Shown here piece after piece: positions 17,067 through 25,805 of a DNA stretch of 64,000 nt. The DNA comes from Scatacola_A faecigallinarum (lineage in GTDB: Bacteria; Pseudomonadota; Alphaproteobacteria; RF32; CAG-239): the NCBI GenBank assembly GCA_018713605.1, contig DVOM01000018.1, positions 15,862-79,861 on the forward strand. Reading direction: 5' to 3'. A program made the position numbers and the translations under genes. Position 1 is the first letter of the stretch. Every line of letters starts with the position of its first letter. A model generated the notes under the pieces. It was not told the DNA's origin and ran no database searches. It saw nothing but the letters and a program-made list of their open reading frames with translations.

Positions 17067-18053
17067 ATGAATGAAGCTTCCGACAATATTTTTCTGAGCG
17101 CTCCGGTAGAACCCGAAGACAAGGGTATGAGGCTGGACAAGTTTTTGGCGCGGGCTTTTTCCGAGATTTCGCGTTCGCAGCTGCAGCGGCTGATTGCGGC
17201 CGGCTGCGTTACCTGTGACGACGATACGGTGGCCGACAATTCGTTTAAGGTTCGGACGGGCGACGTTTATCAGCTTTATGTTCCCGAGGCGGCTGACGCT
17301 GAGCCGGAAGCGGAGGATATTCCGCTGAAAATCGTTTATGAAGACGCCGATTTGCTGGTGGTTAACAAGCCTGCGGGTATGACCGTGCATCCGGCGCCCG
17401 GTGCGCGCAGCGGTACGCTTGTCAATGCGCTGCTCTGGCATTGCCGGGACAACCTGTCGGGCATCGGCGGCTTCAAGAGACCGGGAATCGTTCATCGAAT
17501 CGACAAAGACACGAGCGGTTTGCTGGTGGTTGCCAAAAATGATTTGGCGCATCAGGGACTTTGTGCACAGTTTTTTGAGCACAGTATCGAGCGTACTTAT
17601 TACGCGGTGGTTTACGGTCTGCCAAATCCGCTCAACGGCCGGATTGAAGCCAATATAGGCCGAAGCCGCTTTGACCGCAAGAAGATGGCTGTCCTGGAAA
17701 CGGGCGGCAAGGCGGCGGCAACCAACTACAAAACGCTGGAGAACTTCAACAGTGCGGCGGCTTTGGTTCAGTGCAACCTGGAGACGGGGCGGACGCATCA
17801 AATTCGCGTGCATATGGCGTCAATCGGTTGCAATCTGGTCGGCGATCAGCTTTATGTTAAGAGCAAAAAAACTTCGCTCAAGGGGCTTGACGGGGAAACG
17901 AAAGCCTTTGTCAACGCCTTTCCGCGTCAGGCGCTGCATGCGGCGTCACTGGGGTTCGTTCATCCCCGCAGCGGCGAAAAACTGCAGTTTTCCTGCGGGT
18001 TTCCGGACGATTATCTGCTTTTGCTCGACAAGTTGCGCGGCAGTCGGATATAG
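17067..18053 (+). CDS. rluD: 23S rRNA pseudouridine synthase RluD family
   Basis: Isomerises uridines of 23S rRNA helix 69 (family knowledge). An N-terminal S4 RNA-binding domain lies at about 20-75 (GMRLDKFLARAFSEISRSQL). The catalytic motif HRIDKDTSG is at 143-151, with Asp146 as the nucleophile. ETGRTHQIRVHMASIG completes the RluA/RluD signature. Length (328) is typical. Divergent from DUF6476 and 75 bases before rpoH, a common alphaproteobacterial order. Confidence 0.9.
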   Translation: MNEASDNIFLSAPVEPEDKGMRLDKFLARAFSEISRSQLQRLIAAGCVTCDDDTVADNSFKVRTGDVYQLYVPEAADAEPEAEDIPLKIVYEDADLLVVNKPAGMTVHPAPGARSGTLVNALLWHCRDNLSGIGGFKRPGIVHRIDKDTSGLLVVAKNDLAHQGLCAQFFEHSIERTYYAVVYGLPNPLNGRIEANIGRSRFDRKKMAVLETGGKAAATNYKTLENFNSAAALVQCNLETGRTHQIRVHMASIGCNLVGDQLYVKSKKTSLKGLDGETKAFVNAFPRQALHAASLGFVHPRSGEKLQFSCGFPDDYLLLLDKLRGSRI

Positions 18054-18128
18054 AACTAAAGGATAGGTTGCTTTTAAAGGGCGTTTTCTCTAAATTGGAA
18101 CGGTCAACATTTCAAGAGGAGAATCCTT

Positions 18129-18998
18129 ATGGATAATACTTTCGCTCTTAATGGACTTGACTTCTCGCCAGAAATTAACATGGCACGCTACTTACAGAGT
18201 ATCCGCAAATTTCCGATTTTGGAACAGGACGAGGAATTCGAACTGGCAACCAGATACAAGGAAACCAAGGATGAAAAAATCGCTTACAAACTGGTTACTT
18301 CACACCTTCGTCTGGTGGTTAAGGTCGTATCCAAATACCGCGGATACGGATTGCCGCTCGGCGAAATGATTTCGGAGGGCAATATCGGTCTGCTTTATGC
18401 GGTCGACAAATTTGAGCCGTCCAAGGGGTTTCGTTTTTCCACCTATGCTCTGTGGTGGATTAAGGCCTCGATACAGAAATATATTCTCAATTCGTGGTCG
18501 CTGGTCAAAATCGGTACAACGGCCGCGCAGAAAAAACTCTTTTTCAATCTGCGCAAAATCAAGAACAAGCTTAATTTGATGGATGACCGCGAACTTTCGC
18601 ACGAAATATTGGGTAATATCGCCTCTTCTTTGGACGTTACGGTTCAGGACGTTACCGATATGAACATGCGCCTGAAGTCGCATGACGGTTCGCTGAATGC
18701 GGTTTTGGACACTTCGTCCGAGAGCGGTACCGAGTGGATTGATTTTATTTCCGACTCAAAGCCCAATCAGGAAGAGGTTCTTGCGTACAGTGAGACAATG
18801 CAATACCGCCGCCGTCTGTTCAACGAGGCGCTCGGTTGTCTGAACAAGCGTGAAAAAGACATTTTGTTCAAAAGGCGTTTGGCCGACAAGGCGGTAACTC
18901 TTGACGACCTCAGCAAGGCCTATTGCATTTCCAAGGAACGTGTCCGGCAGATTGAGCTGAACTCGATTAAGAAGATAAGGAAGGCAATAGCTCAATAA
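18129..18998 (+). CDS. rpoH: Heat-shock sigma factor RpoH (sigma-32)
   Basis: Directs RNA polymerase to chaperone and protease promoters after protein-folding stress. Region 2 is clear (SHLRLVVKVVSKYRGYGLPL, then FRFSTYALWWIKASIQKYIL). The diagnostic RpoH box QKKLFFNLR lies at 134-142. Region 4 has the helix-turn-helix DDLSKAYCISKERVRQIE near the end. The 289-residue length fits. A good ribosome-binding site (AGAGGAG) precedes the ATG. The gene is followed at once by a dispersed repeat and a possible RNA. Confidence 0.95.
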   Translation: MDNTFALNGLDFSPEINMARYLQSIRKFPILEQDEEFELATRYKETKDEKIAYKLVTSHLRLVVKVVSKYRGYGLPLGEMISEGNIGLLYAVDKFEPSKGFRFSTYALWWIKASIQKYILNSWSLVKIGTTAAQKKLFFNLRKIKNKLNLMDDRELSHEILGNIASSLDVTVQDVTDMNMRLKSHDGSLNAVLDTSSESGTEWIDFISDSKPNQEEVLAYSETMQYRRRLFNEALGCLNKREKDILFKRRLADKAVTLDDLSKAYCISKERVRQIELNSIKKIRKAIAQ

Positions 18999-19281
18999 AA
19001 CTTTGTATAATGGTCATCTAGTACAGAAACGTCGGGGAAAAATTTTTAGTTACGCACTACACTTGGCTCAGGAACCTAAGCTCGCTGTGATCGCGGTTGC
19101 CTCCTGGCTCGCATAAGGTTTTCTGAGATGTTGCAGATAAAAAAGCGACGTTGGTTGTTTTTTTACTTAACCGTTGCTCAAAAAATTTTCCCCTTATTTC
19201 TTACTATTTGCCTCACTCTCCGAGGTCTTGGTAAAACCTTGTATAGAGGGGAACTATCCGGGATTAGCTGGAAAAATGAAT
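18998..19281 (+). repeat. Paired dispersed repeat flanking a possible small RNA
   Basis: The first unit (18998-19047) starts with CTTTGTATAATGG right at the rpoH stop. The second unit (19234-19281) contains CCTTGTATAGAGGGGAACTA and GGGATTAGCTGGAAAAAT. The second is nearly the same as a copy after rsh at 53485. Between the two units AACGTCG (19028-19034) can pair with CGACGTT (19146-19152), which is followed by a T run. Alternatively the block from 19034 (GGGGAAAAATTTTT) can pair with the one at 19180 (AAAAAATTTTCCCC). No coding frame covers the stretch. Confidence 0.55.
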
Positions 19282-19340
19282 GTTTGCGTACTTCTTTGTA
19301 TGCTTAAAGATCTATTCCTAAATCCTTACTGTTTCCTTTT

Positions 19341-19826
19341 TTAGTCTTTTTGGCGGTCAATGAGTTCGGTGCCCCAGTCTTCGGCCAGATGCGTCAGTTT
19401 GGCGTCGATATTCTTGAGCCTTTTCTGTGCCGAGGCTTTGGAAAGGAATATAAACAGATTGGGGATTTCATAATAAGCGACCAGTCCGAGTCCCGCCGAA
19501 CCAAGCATGATAATCAGATTAAAAATGTCGCCGACGATGAAAAAGGCATTATGTATCGTAAAAGTGTTGATAATGCTCATCAGATAAATAAAGACGCCGG
19601 CAAGGTTAAAACTGCCGACAATTACCAGTTTGTCGGTGTTTTTGGGGTCGGTAATCAAAATCGTAAAAGTCGGGAGCAGGCCGATAAGCAGAACCATGAC
19701 CGCCGGCAGGGTGCTGATGACGATGAACATCAGGCCGATGAACAGAATCATCTTTTGGACGACCGAAAGTTTGCGGTATGATTTTTTGAGGTTGGCCAAA
19801 GGTTTTTTGGTATTTTCTTTTTTCAT
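19341..19826 (-). CDS. Unknown four-segment membrane protein
   Basis: A 161-residue protein. ATG 19826 overlaps the stop of the upstream pseudokinase gene (ATGA) and is preferred over a start four codons earlier. After a basic N-terminus it has hydrophobic segments at about 27-55, 65-88 and 95-120, and a charged C-terminal tail (KRLKNIDAKLTHLAEDWG). Not recognised as a known family. The tight coupling suggests that it works with the membrane-anchored pseudokinase. Confidence 0.65.
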   Translation of the reverse strand: MKKENTKKPLANLKKSYRKLSVVQKMILFIGLMFIVISTLPAVMVLLIGLLPTFTILITDPKNTDKLVIVGSFNLAGVFIYLMSIINTFTIHNAFFIVGDIFNLIIMLGSAGLGLVAYYEIPNLFIFLSKASAQKRLKNIDAKLTHLAEDWGTELIDRQKD

Positions 19827-21865
19827 TTGATTACCCACAGAATGAGGTTGAAGACGAAAGAAGCCAACATGACCATGATGGCCAGAATGGACGTGAACCG
19901 GATGGCCAGACTGCGGGCTTCTTCATCCATTTTATAACTGTTGTTAACCAGCTTGTTTTTTTCGGCCAGCAGAAAGTTGATGTCGCTGACGGCTTTTGTG
20001 TAGTTGGCCTTGTCCTTGTTGCGAGCCTCTTCGTTTTCGAGAATGTCGCAAAGTTCGTGCAGTTTGCCGTTTTTGTTGATTTTGAGAAGTTCGCGTTCCA
20101 AAAACTTCTGGTATTTCAGGTTATGGTAGCTTTTGATGATTGCAACCGAAGAACTGGCCAGCCATTGAGAAAGGTGGGGCAGCTGTGCCGGACCGAATTT
20201 GTTTTGCATGCTGGTATACAGGCGCAGAATGGCGCTGGCCTGCAGATAATCCTTACCTGAACCGAGGTCGGTAAGAATACCGTCGATTTTTTTGCCCATT
20301 TTGCAACGCAGGTAGGCAATGATGTTGCGGTCGTAAGGCATGCTCTTGACAATCTGCCGGGCGTAGGTGTTGTCCAGCGCGCGCAGTATCCGGGTCGGCG
20401 AATTGACGAATTCGTCGCCGAGCAGCGGACTGACACAGGGAATGTCATCGTCGAAGTCATACATGATGCGATCAAGGCCGTAACCGATGTCCTGACGGTT
20501 GATGTATATGCGGAATTCGGCGGCATTGGCCGGCGAACGCATGTGTTCCTGTTCCAGATACCAGAGCTTTATCAGTTCGGAAGAAAACAGTTCATGAAAA
20601 ACCTTGGTGTCGGAGCCTTTGCGCAAGGCATAGAAAATGGCTTTCGGGGCGCCGTCGGGAAAAAGGCACAGGTCGCGGAGACGGAGAGGCAGCTCCGGCG
20701 CCAGCATGATGCTGATTTTAGCAATGATGACGTCAGTGCTGGTCGAGCCTTCCGGCGAAGCCGTGAGCATTTTTTCGATTTTGCCGGCCAGTTTTTCATT
20801 TTCAAGGCCGTTTTTAATCCAGTCGAGCAGTTTTCCCGAGCGTACGAGTTCGTATGCTTCCTGCGGCGCCGCACTGATGGCGATGGCAAAATCGCGTGCC
20901 GCGTAGAATTTTTCGCCGTTGAAGGAGATGGTGCGCTTGGGGCGGTCGGTTGTGCCGCTGCTGGTGTAATTGTTTGATTTGCCGTCCAGCAGATTATAGG
21001 CCTGGACGTAATTGAGGCGCGCATCGACGTTATCGTTGAGCAGGCTGCGGAGAACGGGCGAAATCTGGTTGGGGATTTTGTCGTCGCCGAGCAGCGCCTG
21101 ATAGCTGCCTTTTTTCTGCTTGATGCGCAGGAGTTCGGGCGTGCTGATGTCGCCGCCGAGTTCATGTCCGAGGTAAAGCGCGGTCATGACGGCGCCGATA
21201 GCATAAATGTCGTTTTTTTCGCTGCCGTTGCCGCGGCCTTCCGGTATGGACAGCATGTCTTCGATCGTTTCGTAAGCGGCCGGTTGGTAGAAGGCCGGAA
21301 AAGAAGCGGCACAGTCGCCGATGAGGATTTCGGTTTTTTCGGCGTTGGCATAATAAAGGTTGTCGGCGCGGATGGCGCGATGGGTAATGTTGTAGTTTTT
21401 GAGAGCTTCAACGGCGGAAAGCAGGCTGATGAGCGTGTTCTTGAACTTTTCGGAGCTGCGGATGTCCAGTTCGGTTTTGCCGCCCTCGAAAACTTTGCCG
21501 TAGGGGATTTTATAAATGAGAGCCAGATTGCGCGACTTTTCGGGCAGCCAGGTAACGATGCCGAATTCGACAAGTTTCATCAGGCTGCGGCATTCGATGG
21601 ATTTGACATAAGGAAGAATGGTCGAGCGCGGGCAGGTGGCGTTGCTGCAAAGCAGGGCAAAAAGGCCGCGTTTGGTATCTATGCGGTCTATGACGCGAAA
21701 GGCTTTGGCGCCGTTGCTGTCAAGCCAGGGTAGCGGCTGGGCGTAGTCTATTTCGTATCTTTCCTTGACCAGAAATCTGTTGGCTCCGATTTCGCTGCTG
21801 CTTTCTGCAGGTTCCGCGGTGTTTTCGGGAGCCGTTTCCGGGGCTTCGTTTTCTTCTTCTGCCAT
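19823..21865 (-). CDS. Membrane-anchored pseudokinase (Hanks-type kinase fold)
   Basis: A 680-residue protein. After an acidic, low-complexity start, residues about 35-300 follow a protein-kinase layout. The catalytic-loop position reads HRAIRADN (162-169) in place of HRDLKPEN, so the catalytic Asp is Ala164 and the Lys is Arg166. The DFG position reads DCA (184-186). NDIYAIGAVMTALYLGHE matches the helix-F region DVYSLG. These changes predict little or no phosphotransfer. A long helical region follows, and residues about 655-680 form a single C-terminal membrane anchor. Kinase-fold assignment is fairly secure; the role is unknown. Confidence 0.7.
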   Translation of the reverse strand: MAEEENEAPETAPENTAEPAESSSEIGANRFLVKERYEIDYAQPLPWLDSNGAKAFRVIDRIDTKRGLFALLCSNATCPRSTILPYVKSIECRSLMKLVEFGIVTWLPEKSRNLALIYKIPYGKVFEGGKTELDIRSSEKFKNTLISLLSAVEALKNYNITHRAIRADNLYYANAEKTEILIGDCAASFPAFYQPAAYETIEDMLSIPEGRGNGSEKNDIYAIGAVMTALYLGHELGGDISTPELLRIKQKKGSYQALLGDDKIPNQISPVLRSLLNDNVDARLNYVQAYNLLDGKSNNYTSSGTTDRPKRTISFNGEKFYAARDFAIAISAAPQEAYELVRSGKLLDWIKNGLENEKLAGKIEKMLTASPEGSTSTDVIIAKISIMLAPELPLRLRDLCLFPDGAPKAIFYALRKGSDTKVFHELFSSELIKLWYLEQEHMRSPANAAEFRIYINRQDIGYGLDRIMYDFDDDIPCVSPLLGDEFVNSPTRILRALDNTYARQIVKSMPYDRNIIAYLRCKMGKKIDGILTDLGSGKDYLQASAILRLYTSMQNKFGPAQLPHLSQWLASSSVAIIKSYHNLKYQKFLERELLKINKNGKLHELCDILENEEARNKDKANYTKAVSDINFLLAEKNKLVNNSYKMDEEARSLAIRFTSILAIMVMLASFVFNLILWVIK

Positions 21866-22028
21866 GGTTCGTGTCCGTGTTTTGCTTAAACCAGTTTAGT
21901 TTATCCTAAACAATTAAGGTTAACAAAGAGCAAATATTTTGCGCGAACATCCGCAATAATTTAATTGTCTTTTGCAAATAAAAACCTTAAGATGAGGTTC
22001 ATAGGTAGAATGTTTGTGGAATTTTGCA

Positions 22029-23141
22029 ATGGATAACGCCAATCACAGCCGGGTTTTTGACACCGAAACGATTAATTTTCTGGAAAGCGTCAGCGACAAA
22101 GCGCACGGCAAAAGCGTCGATCTGGGGATTCTCAGTTCGGCCGGCAGTCTGAATATTGATCTTAACGCGCTGGAGAGTTTGGACGGCACGCCGAAGCTGA
22201 AGTCCATCAAGCAGAGCCGGAAAGCGGATCGGGACGACGAAGAGGAGATTGCTGTTCAGGATTTCATCGAAGAGGCGGACATTCATCTGAAAGACATTAT
22301 CAACAAGGTTTTCCGTAATTCCGAACGTTCGTTTGTAATCGTCCGCGACGATAAAATCGAATATGCCAACAAGACGTTTTTGAAGGTTCTCGGCGTGGCC
22401 GGCGAAAGCGACGTGTTAAAGAAAAATTTTCTCAAATTCGTGGTTAAGGAAGATTGGAACCTGCTGGCCGAGAATATCGGCGAAATGCTGACCAACGACA
22501 AAAACCTGATGGTACGTCTGCGTCTGGCGGACAACAAAGTGCAGCGGATGAACTTTGAAGCGGTGTATCTGCCGGACAATCAGCATTTTACGTTTATTCT
22601 CATCGGCAGCAGGATTATGACCAAGGCCAATCTGGTTTCCGGGCTTTACGACGACCTGACCGGTCTGCCCAATTTTTATCTGCTGGAGGACCGCGTGCAG
22701 ATGGCGGTCAACGCCGAAAACTACAAAGATATCCGCCAGAAGAAGAACATGATTGCGTTGGCCGGCATCAGCATAGACAATATGAAGGTTTTTAAGAACA
22801 TGGGCATTGACGACCTGATTCTGCGCAAGCTTTCGGAACGGCTGGTCCTCAGCCTTAGAAAGACCTTTACGGTTGCCAGCGGATTAAAGTATCAGTTCTG
22901 GGTTCTGATTCCGAATGTTGACAATATGGAAAACCTTGATGTGGAAATCAAGCGCATTAAGGCGGCTTTTGACGAGCCGGTGGCCGACAATTTTACCGAA
23001 CACCATCTTGACGCCAGCATCGGCGTAAGCATTTTTCCCGAGCCGGCAACTTCGGCCAAAAAACTTATCGAGCAGGTTATTCTTTCCATCCAGAAGGCTC
23101 AGCGCGACGGGGGCAAACGCATCGTCGTTTTCGGAGCTTAA
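22029..23141 (+). CDS. PAS-domain protein with degenerate GGDEF domain
   Basis: A 370-residue cytoplasmic protein. A PAS-like domain spans about 95-195 (RSFVIVRDDKIEYANKTFLK). The diguanylate-cyclase fold follows, with the opening YDDLTGLPNFYLLEDRVQMA. The active-site GGDEF position reads GLKYQF, so cyclic-di-GMP synthesis is unlikely and a binding or regulatory role is more likely. ATG 22029 is preferred to a TTG five codons upstream. Its last four bases overlap the stop of a convergent methyltransferase gene. Confidence 0.75.
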   Translation: MDNANHSRVFDTETINFLESVSDKAHGKSVDLGILSSAGSLNIDLNALESLDGTPKLKSIKQSRKADRDDEEEIAVQDFIEEADIHLKDIINKVFRNSERSFVIVRDDKIEYANKTFLKVLGVAGESDVLKKNFLKFVVKEDWNLLAENIGEMLTNDKNLMVRLRLADNKVQRMNFEAVYLPDNQHFTFILIGSRIMTKANLVSGLYDDLTGLPNFYLLEDRVQMAVNAENYKDIRQKKNMIALAGISIDNMKVFKNMGIDDLILRKLSERLVLSLRKTFTVASGLKYQFWVLIPNVDNMENLDVEIKRIKAAFDEPVADNFTEHHLDASIGVSIFPEPATSAKKLIEQVILSIQKAQRDGGKRIVVFGA

Positions 23142-23890
23142 GGTTTCAGCGCTTCTTCCAGCGAAAAGCCGAGGCGCAGTATTTTGTGCGCGGCTGGCGT
23201 GTAACTGCCGTCGGAATTATGCACGGTCAGGCCGGGGCAGATGACGGCGGGAGCCTTGGAATCTTTGCGAGCCGCGACAATAACCCGTTTGGCGTCCTGA
23301 CCGGGTTTGGAAAACAGCGGAACAATGCGTACGGCTCCCATTCGGCCATGCAGGCAGGCCAGAATTTCGGTTATGGCTTCGGCGCGGTTAATCATATAAA
23401 AACACCCCTGCGGACGAAGCATTTTCAGACAAAAGCTTATCCAACCCGAAAGGCTGAAGTTTTTGCCGTTGTGGGCAAAGGCCTTGCCGGGGTTCGGCGA
23501 GGGCATGTCATGTTCGGAATATGGCGGATTGGTAATGACGTGTGAAAAAGCGCAGGGCGGCGGGCAGTTTTTTTTGTCGGCAATATCGGCGTTGACGAAA
23601 GTCAGAAACCCGTCGAACCCGTTGGCGGCGGCGCTCATGTTTGACAACTCGGCCAGTTCAGCCTGCAGTTCAAGTCCCGTAATCCCGGGCCGCAGCGTTT
23701 TGAACCTTTCGGCCAGGCAGAGGGCGACGGCGCCGGTGCCGGAACCGACGTCGAGAACGGCGTCGCCGTCTTTTATCCGGGCAATCAGGGATGACAGAAT
23801 AACCGCGTCGGTCGAAGCGCGGTAACCGTTCAGCGGCTGAAAAATTCTGACCCTTTTGTCGAGCAGATAATCCTCGGAATATTCCTGCAT
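23138..23890 (-). CDS. tRNA1(Val) (adenine(37)-N6)-methyltransferase-like enzyme
   Basis: A Rossmann-fold SAM-dependent methyltransferase. The N-terminal FQPLNGYRASTDAVILSSLI is typical of the TrmN6/YfiC group. Motif I is AVLDVGSGTGAVALCLAERF, and the amino-methylating motif NPPY follows at about 119-122. TrmN6 modifies A37 of tRNA-Val in enterobacteria; the substrate here is inferred. 250 residues, close to the family norm. Confidence 0.75.
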   Translation of the reverse strand: MQEYSEDYLLDKRVRIFQPLNGYRASTDAVILSSLIARIKDGDAVLDVGSGTGAVALCLAERFKTLRPGITGLELQAELAELSNMSAAANGFDGFLTFVNADIADKKNCPPPCAFSHVITNPPYSEHDMPSPNPGKAFAHNGKNFSLSGWISFCLKMLRPQGCFYMINRAEAITEILACLHGRMGAVRIVPLFSKPGQDAKRVIVAARKDSKAPAVICPGLTVHNSDGSYTPAAHKILRLGFSLEEALKP

Positions 23891-23967
23891 AAACCAAACT
23901 CTCCTGTTGCTTTGTCATAAACGCTGATATAACATAACGTATAAAATTTATGAAAGGAAGAAAAAAG

Positions 23968-24783
23968 ATGAAGACCTTGATTGCCATTCCGGCGCGTTAC
24001 GGCTCGACCCGCTTTCCAGGAAAGCCGCTGGCAAAAATCGCCGGCAAGGAGATGCTGCTCCGGGTTTGGGAAAACGCGCAGAAGACGGCGGCAAAATTTG
24101 AAGACTGCCATGCCGTGGTGGCGACCGACGACGAGCGGATTGCCGATTTCTGCAAGAGCAAAAACATCGCCTGCGTGATGACTTCGCCGGATTGTCCGAC
24201 CGGAACCGACCGCGTGGTCGAGGCGGCTGAGAGTTTTGCCGACAGGCCGGAATTCGTCGTCAACCTGCAGGGTGACAATCCGATTTGTCCGCCATGGTTT
24301 GTTGAGGCGGTCATTGCCGAATACTACAATAACAACGCGGTGGAAACGGTCACGCCGGTGGTTAACCTGAGCTGGGAACAGCTGGACAAGCTGCGCGAGA
24401 ACAAGAAAGCCACGCCGTTCAGCGGTACGACGGCCGTATTTGACAAGAACGGCGACGCCTTTTATTTTTCCAAAAACATCATTCCGGCTGTCCGCAAGGA
24501 AGAAAAGGTTCGCGCGGCAATGCCGATGTCGCCGGTTTGCCGCCAGGTCGGACTGTATGGTTACCGGATGGACATTCTGCGCAAAATAGCCAAACTTCCC
24601 GAGGGTGTTTACGAAAAGCTGGAAGGACTGGAACAGCTGCGCTGGATTGAAAACGGCATTAAGGTTCGCTGCGTGAAAGTCGATTATCGCAATTTTGAGA
24701 AAATGTCTTCGCTTTCCGGGGTTGATTCGCCGGAAGACGTTGCCAGAGTGGAAGCGGTTTTGGCTGAGACGGGAGAGTTTTAA
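23968..24783 (+). CDS. kdsB: 3-deoxy-manno-octulosonate cytidylyltransferase (CMP-Kdo synthetase)
   Basis: Activates Kdo with CTP for lipopolysaccharide inner-core synthesis. The N-terminus MKTLIAIPARYGSTRFPGKP is the KdsB nucleotide-binding signature. ATDDERIAD and CPTGTDRVVEAAE follow in order. The usual QGDEP is QGDNP here, and RHIGLYAYR reads RQVGLYGYR, so the enzyme is somewhat divergent. ATG 23968 lies seven bases after AAGGAAG. The stop overlaps the next start as TAATG. Its presence implies a Kdo-containing outer membrane. Confidence 0.88.
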   Translation: MKTLIAIPARYGSTRFPGKPLAKIAGKEMLLRVWENAQKTAAKFEDCHAVVATDDERIADFCKSKNIACVMTSPDCPTGTDRVVEAAESFADRPEFVVNLQGDNPICPPWFVEAVIAEYYNNNAVETVTPVVNLSWEQLDKLRENKKATPFSGTTAVFDKNGDAFYFSKNIIPAVRKEEKVRAAMPMSPVCRQVGLYGYRMDILRKIAKLPEGVYEKLEGLEQLRWIENGIKVRCVKVDYRNFEKMSSLSGVDSPEDVARVEAVLAETGEF

Positions 24784-25499
24784 TGACAACGAGAATTATC
24801 ATTGCCAGACACGGCAACACTTTTGCAAAAGACGAAACGCCGCGGCGCGTCGGCGGACGGACGGATTTGGATTTGGTCGAGGAAGAGCGCGGCCGGAACG
24901 TGGGGCGTTATCTGAAAGCCAAAGGCCTGATTCCGGCGTTGGTTTTTGCCGCTCCTCTGAAACGGACCGTCAATACTGCCAAACTGGCGATAGAGGAAAT
25001 GGGCGGCGGCATGCCGCTGGAGATTGACGACTCTTTTCGCGAAGTTGATTATGGGCCGGACGAAAATAAAACCGATGACGAAGTCATGCTGCGTCTGGGG
25101 CAGGTTTATGCGGCCAAAGAAGGCAAAAATCCGGCGGAGATGAGCGAAGACGCGCTGACGGATGTCGGCCGGCATGTCATTGACCTATGGAATGAAAAGG
25201 CGATAGTGCCGGACGGCTGGAAAGTTTCGCCGGAAGACTGTATTCATGCCTGGATGAAGTTCGGCGAAAAGGTTTTCAAAAATTTTCACGGCGAGAACAT
25301 TATGGTGGTATCCAGCAACGGCGTTATCCGTTTTGCGCCGTATCTGACTGGTGATTTTAACGGTTTTGCCGGAGAACATGATATAAAAGTGACCACCGGC
25401 GGCGTCTGTGTGTTTGAACGCGAAGACGACGAAGAGAACTGGCATTGCACGGAATGGAACGTTAAGCCGAAGAAATATTTTGAAAGTCTGCCTGATTAG
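24783..25499 (+). CDS. Histidine-phosphatase superfamily protein with altered second catalytic motif
   Basis: A 238-residue member of the phosphoglycerate-mutase-like superfamily. The phosphate-accepting motif is ARHGNTF near residue 8. FAAPLKRTVNTAKLAI gives the conserved Arg loop, and FREVDYGPDE supplies the acidic residue. The usual SHGG motif near the C-terminus reads SSNGVIR, so the second catalytic His is missing. Translation is coupled to kdsB by a one-base TAATG overlap, which suggests a role in sugar-phosphate or Kdo metabolism; activity is uncertain. Confidence 0.75.
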   Translation: MTTRIIIARHGNTFAKDETPRRVGGRTDLDLVEEERGRNVGRYLKAKGLIPALVFAAPLKRTVNTAKLAIEEMGGGMPLEIDDSFREVDYGPDENKTDDEVMLRLGQVYAAKEGKNPAEMSEDALTDVGRHVIDLWNEKAIVPDGWKVSPEDCIHAWMKFGEKVFKNFHGENIMVVSSNGVIRFAPYLTGDFNGFAGEHDIKVTTGGVCVFEREDDEENWHCTEWNVKPKKYFESLPD

Positions 25500-25805
25500 A
25501 CAATATTGTAAAAAAAAGGTTGTTTTTTGTCTGAAAGTAAAGTATCATTAACCGTGATATAAGTTTTTTTGTCTATTGTTAATGATATAAAACCGGATTT
25601 TAAATTTACAAGGCATTGAAAAATTCGTTTCAGCGACGATTTTTCACTTAGCAGGTTTTGGTCAAAGAGTTATACGCGATAACCGCCCGGCTGTTTTTCA
25701 GTATGGAACCATGTGTTTCAGGGATCAGGATATAAAATCAAAAGCTGTTATTTAAAATGTGCAATGTTTTTTGAAAGAACGTTTTATTGTTTTAATTTTA
25801 TTTTT
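25500..25805 (+). other. AT-rich intergenic region
   Basis: No convincing gene. It holds one inverted repeat (TGAAAAATTCG at 25617-25627 with CGATTTTTCA about 10 bases on) and several TTAA-containing stretches. The promoter of the downstream prohibitin-like gene is presumably here, but no clear -35/-10 pair was found. Confidence 0.4.

Noticed and set aside
19026..19193. 6S RNA identification
   Set aside because: A TTCTGAGATGTT stretch resembles the E. coli 6S start, but it lies in the middle of the fold and no 6S-type bubble could be drawn. Kept only as an unnamed RNA candidate.
25713..25805. Upstream extension of the prohibitin-like protein
   Set aside because: Cys/Phe-rich and non-ATG at its start; the family N-terminus fits ATG 25806.
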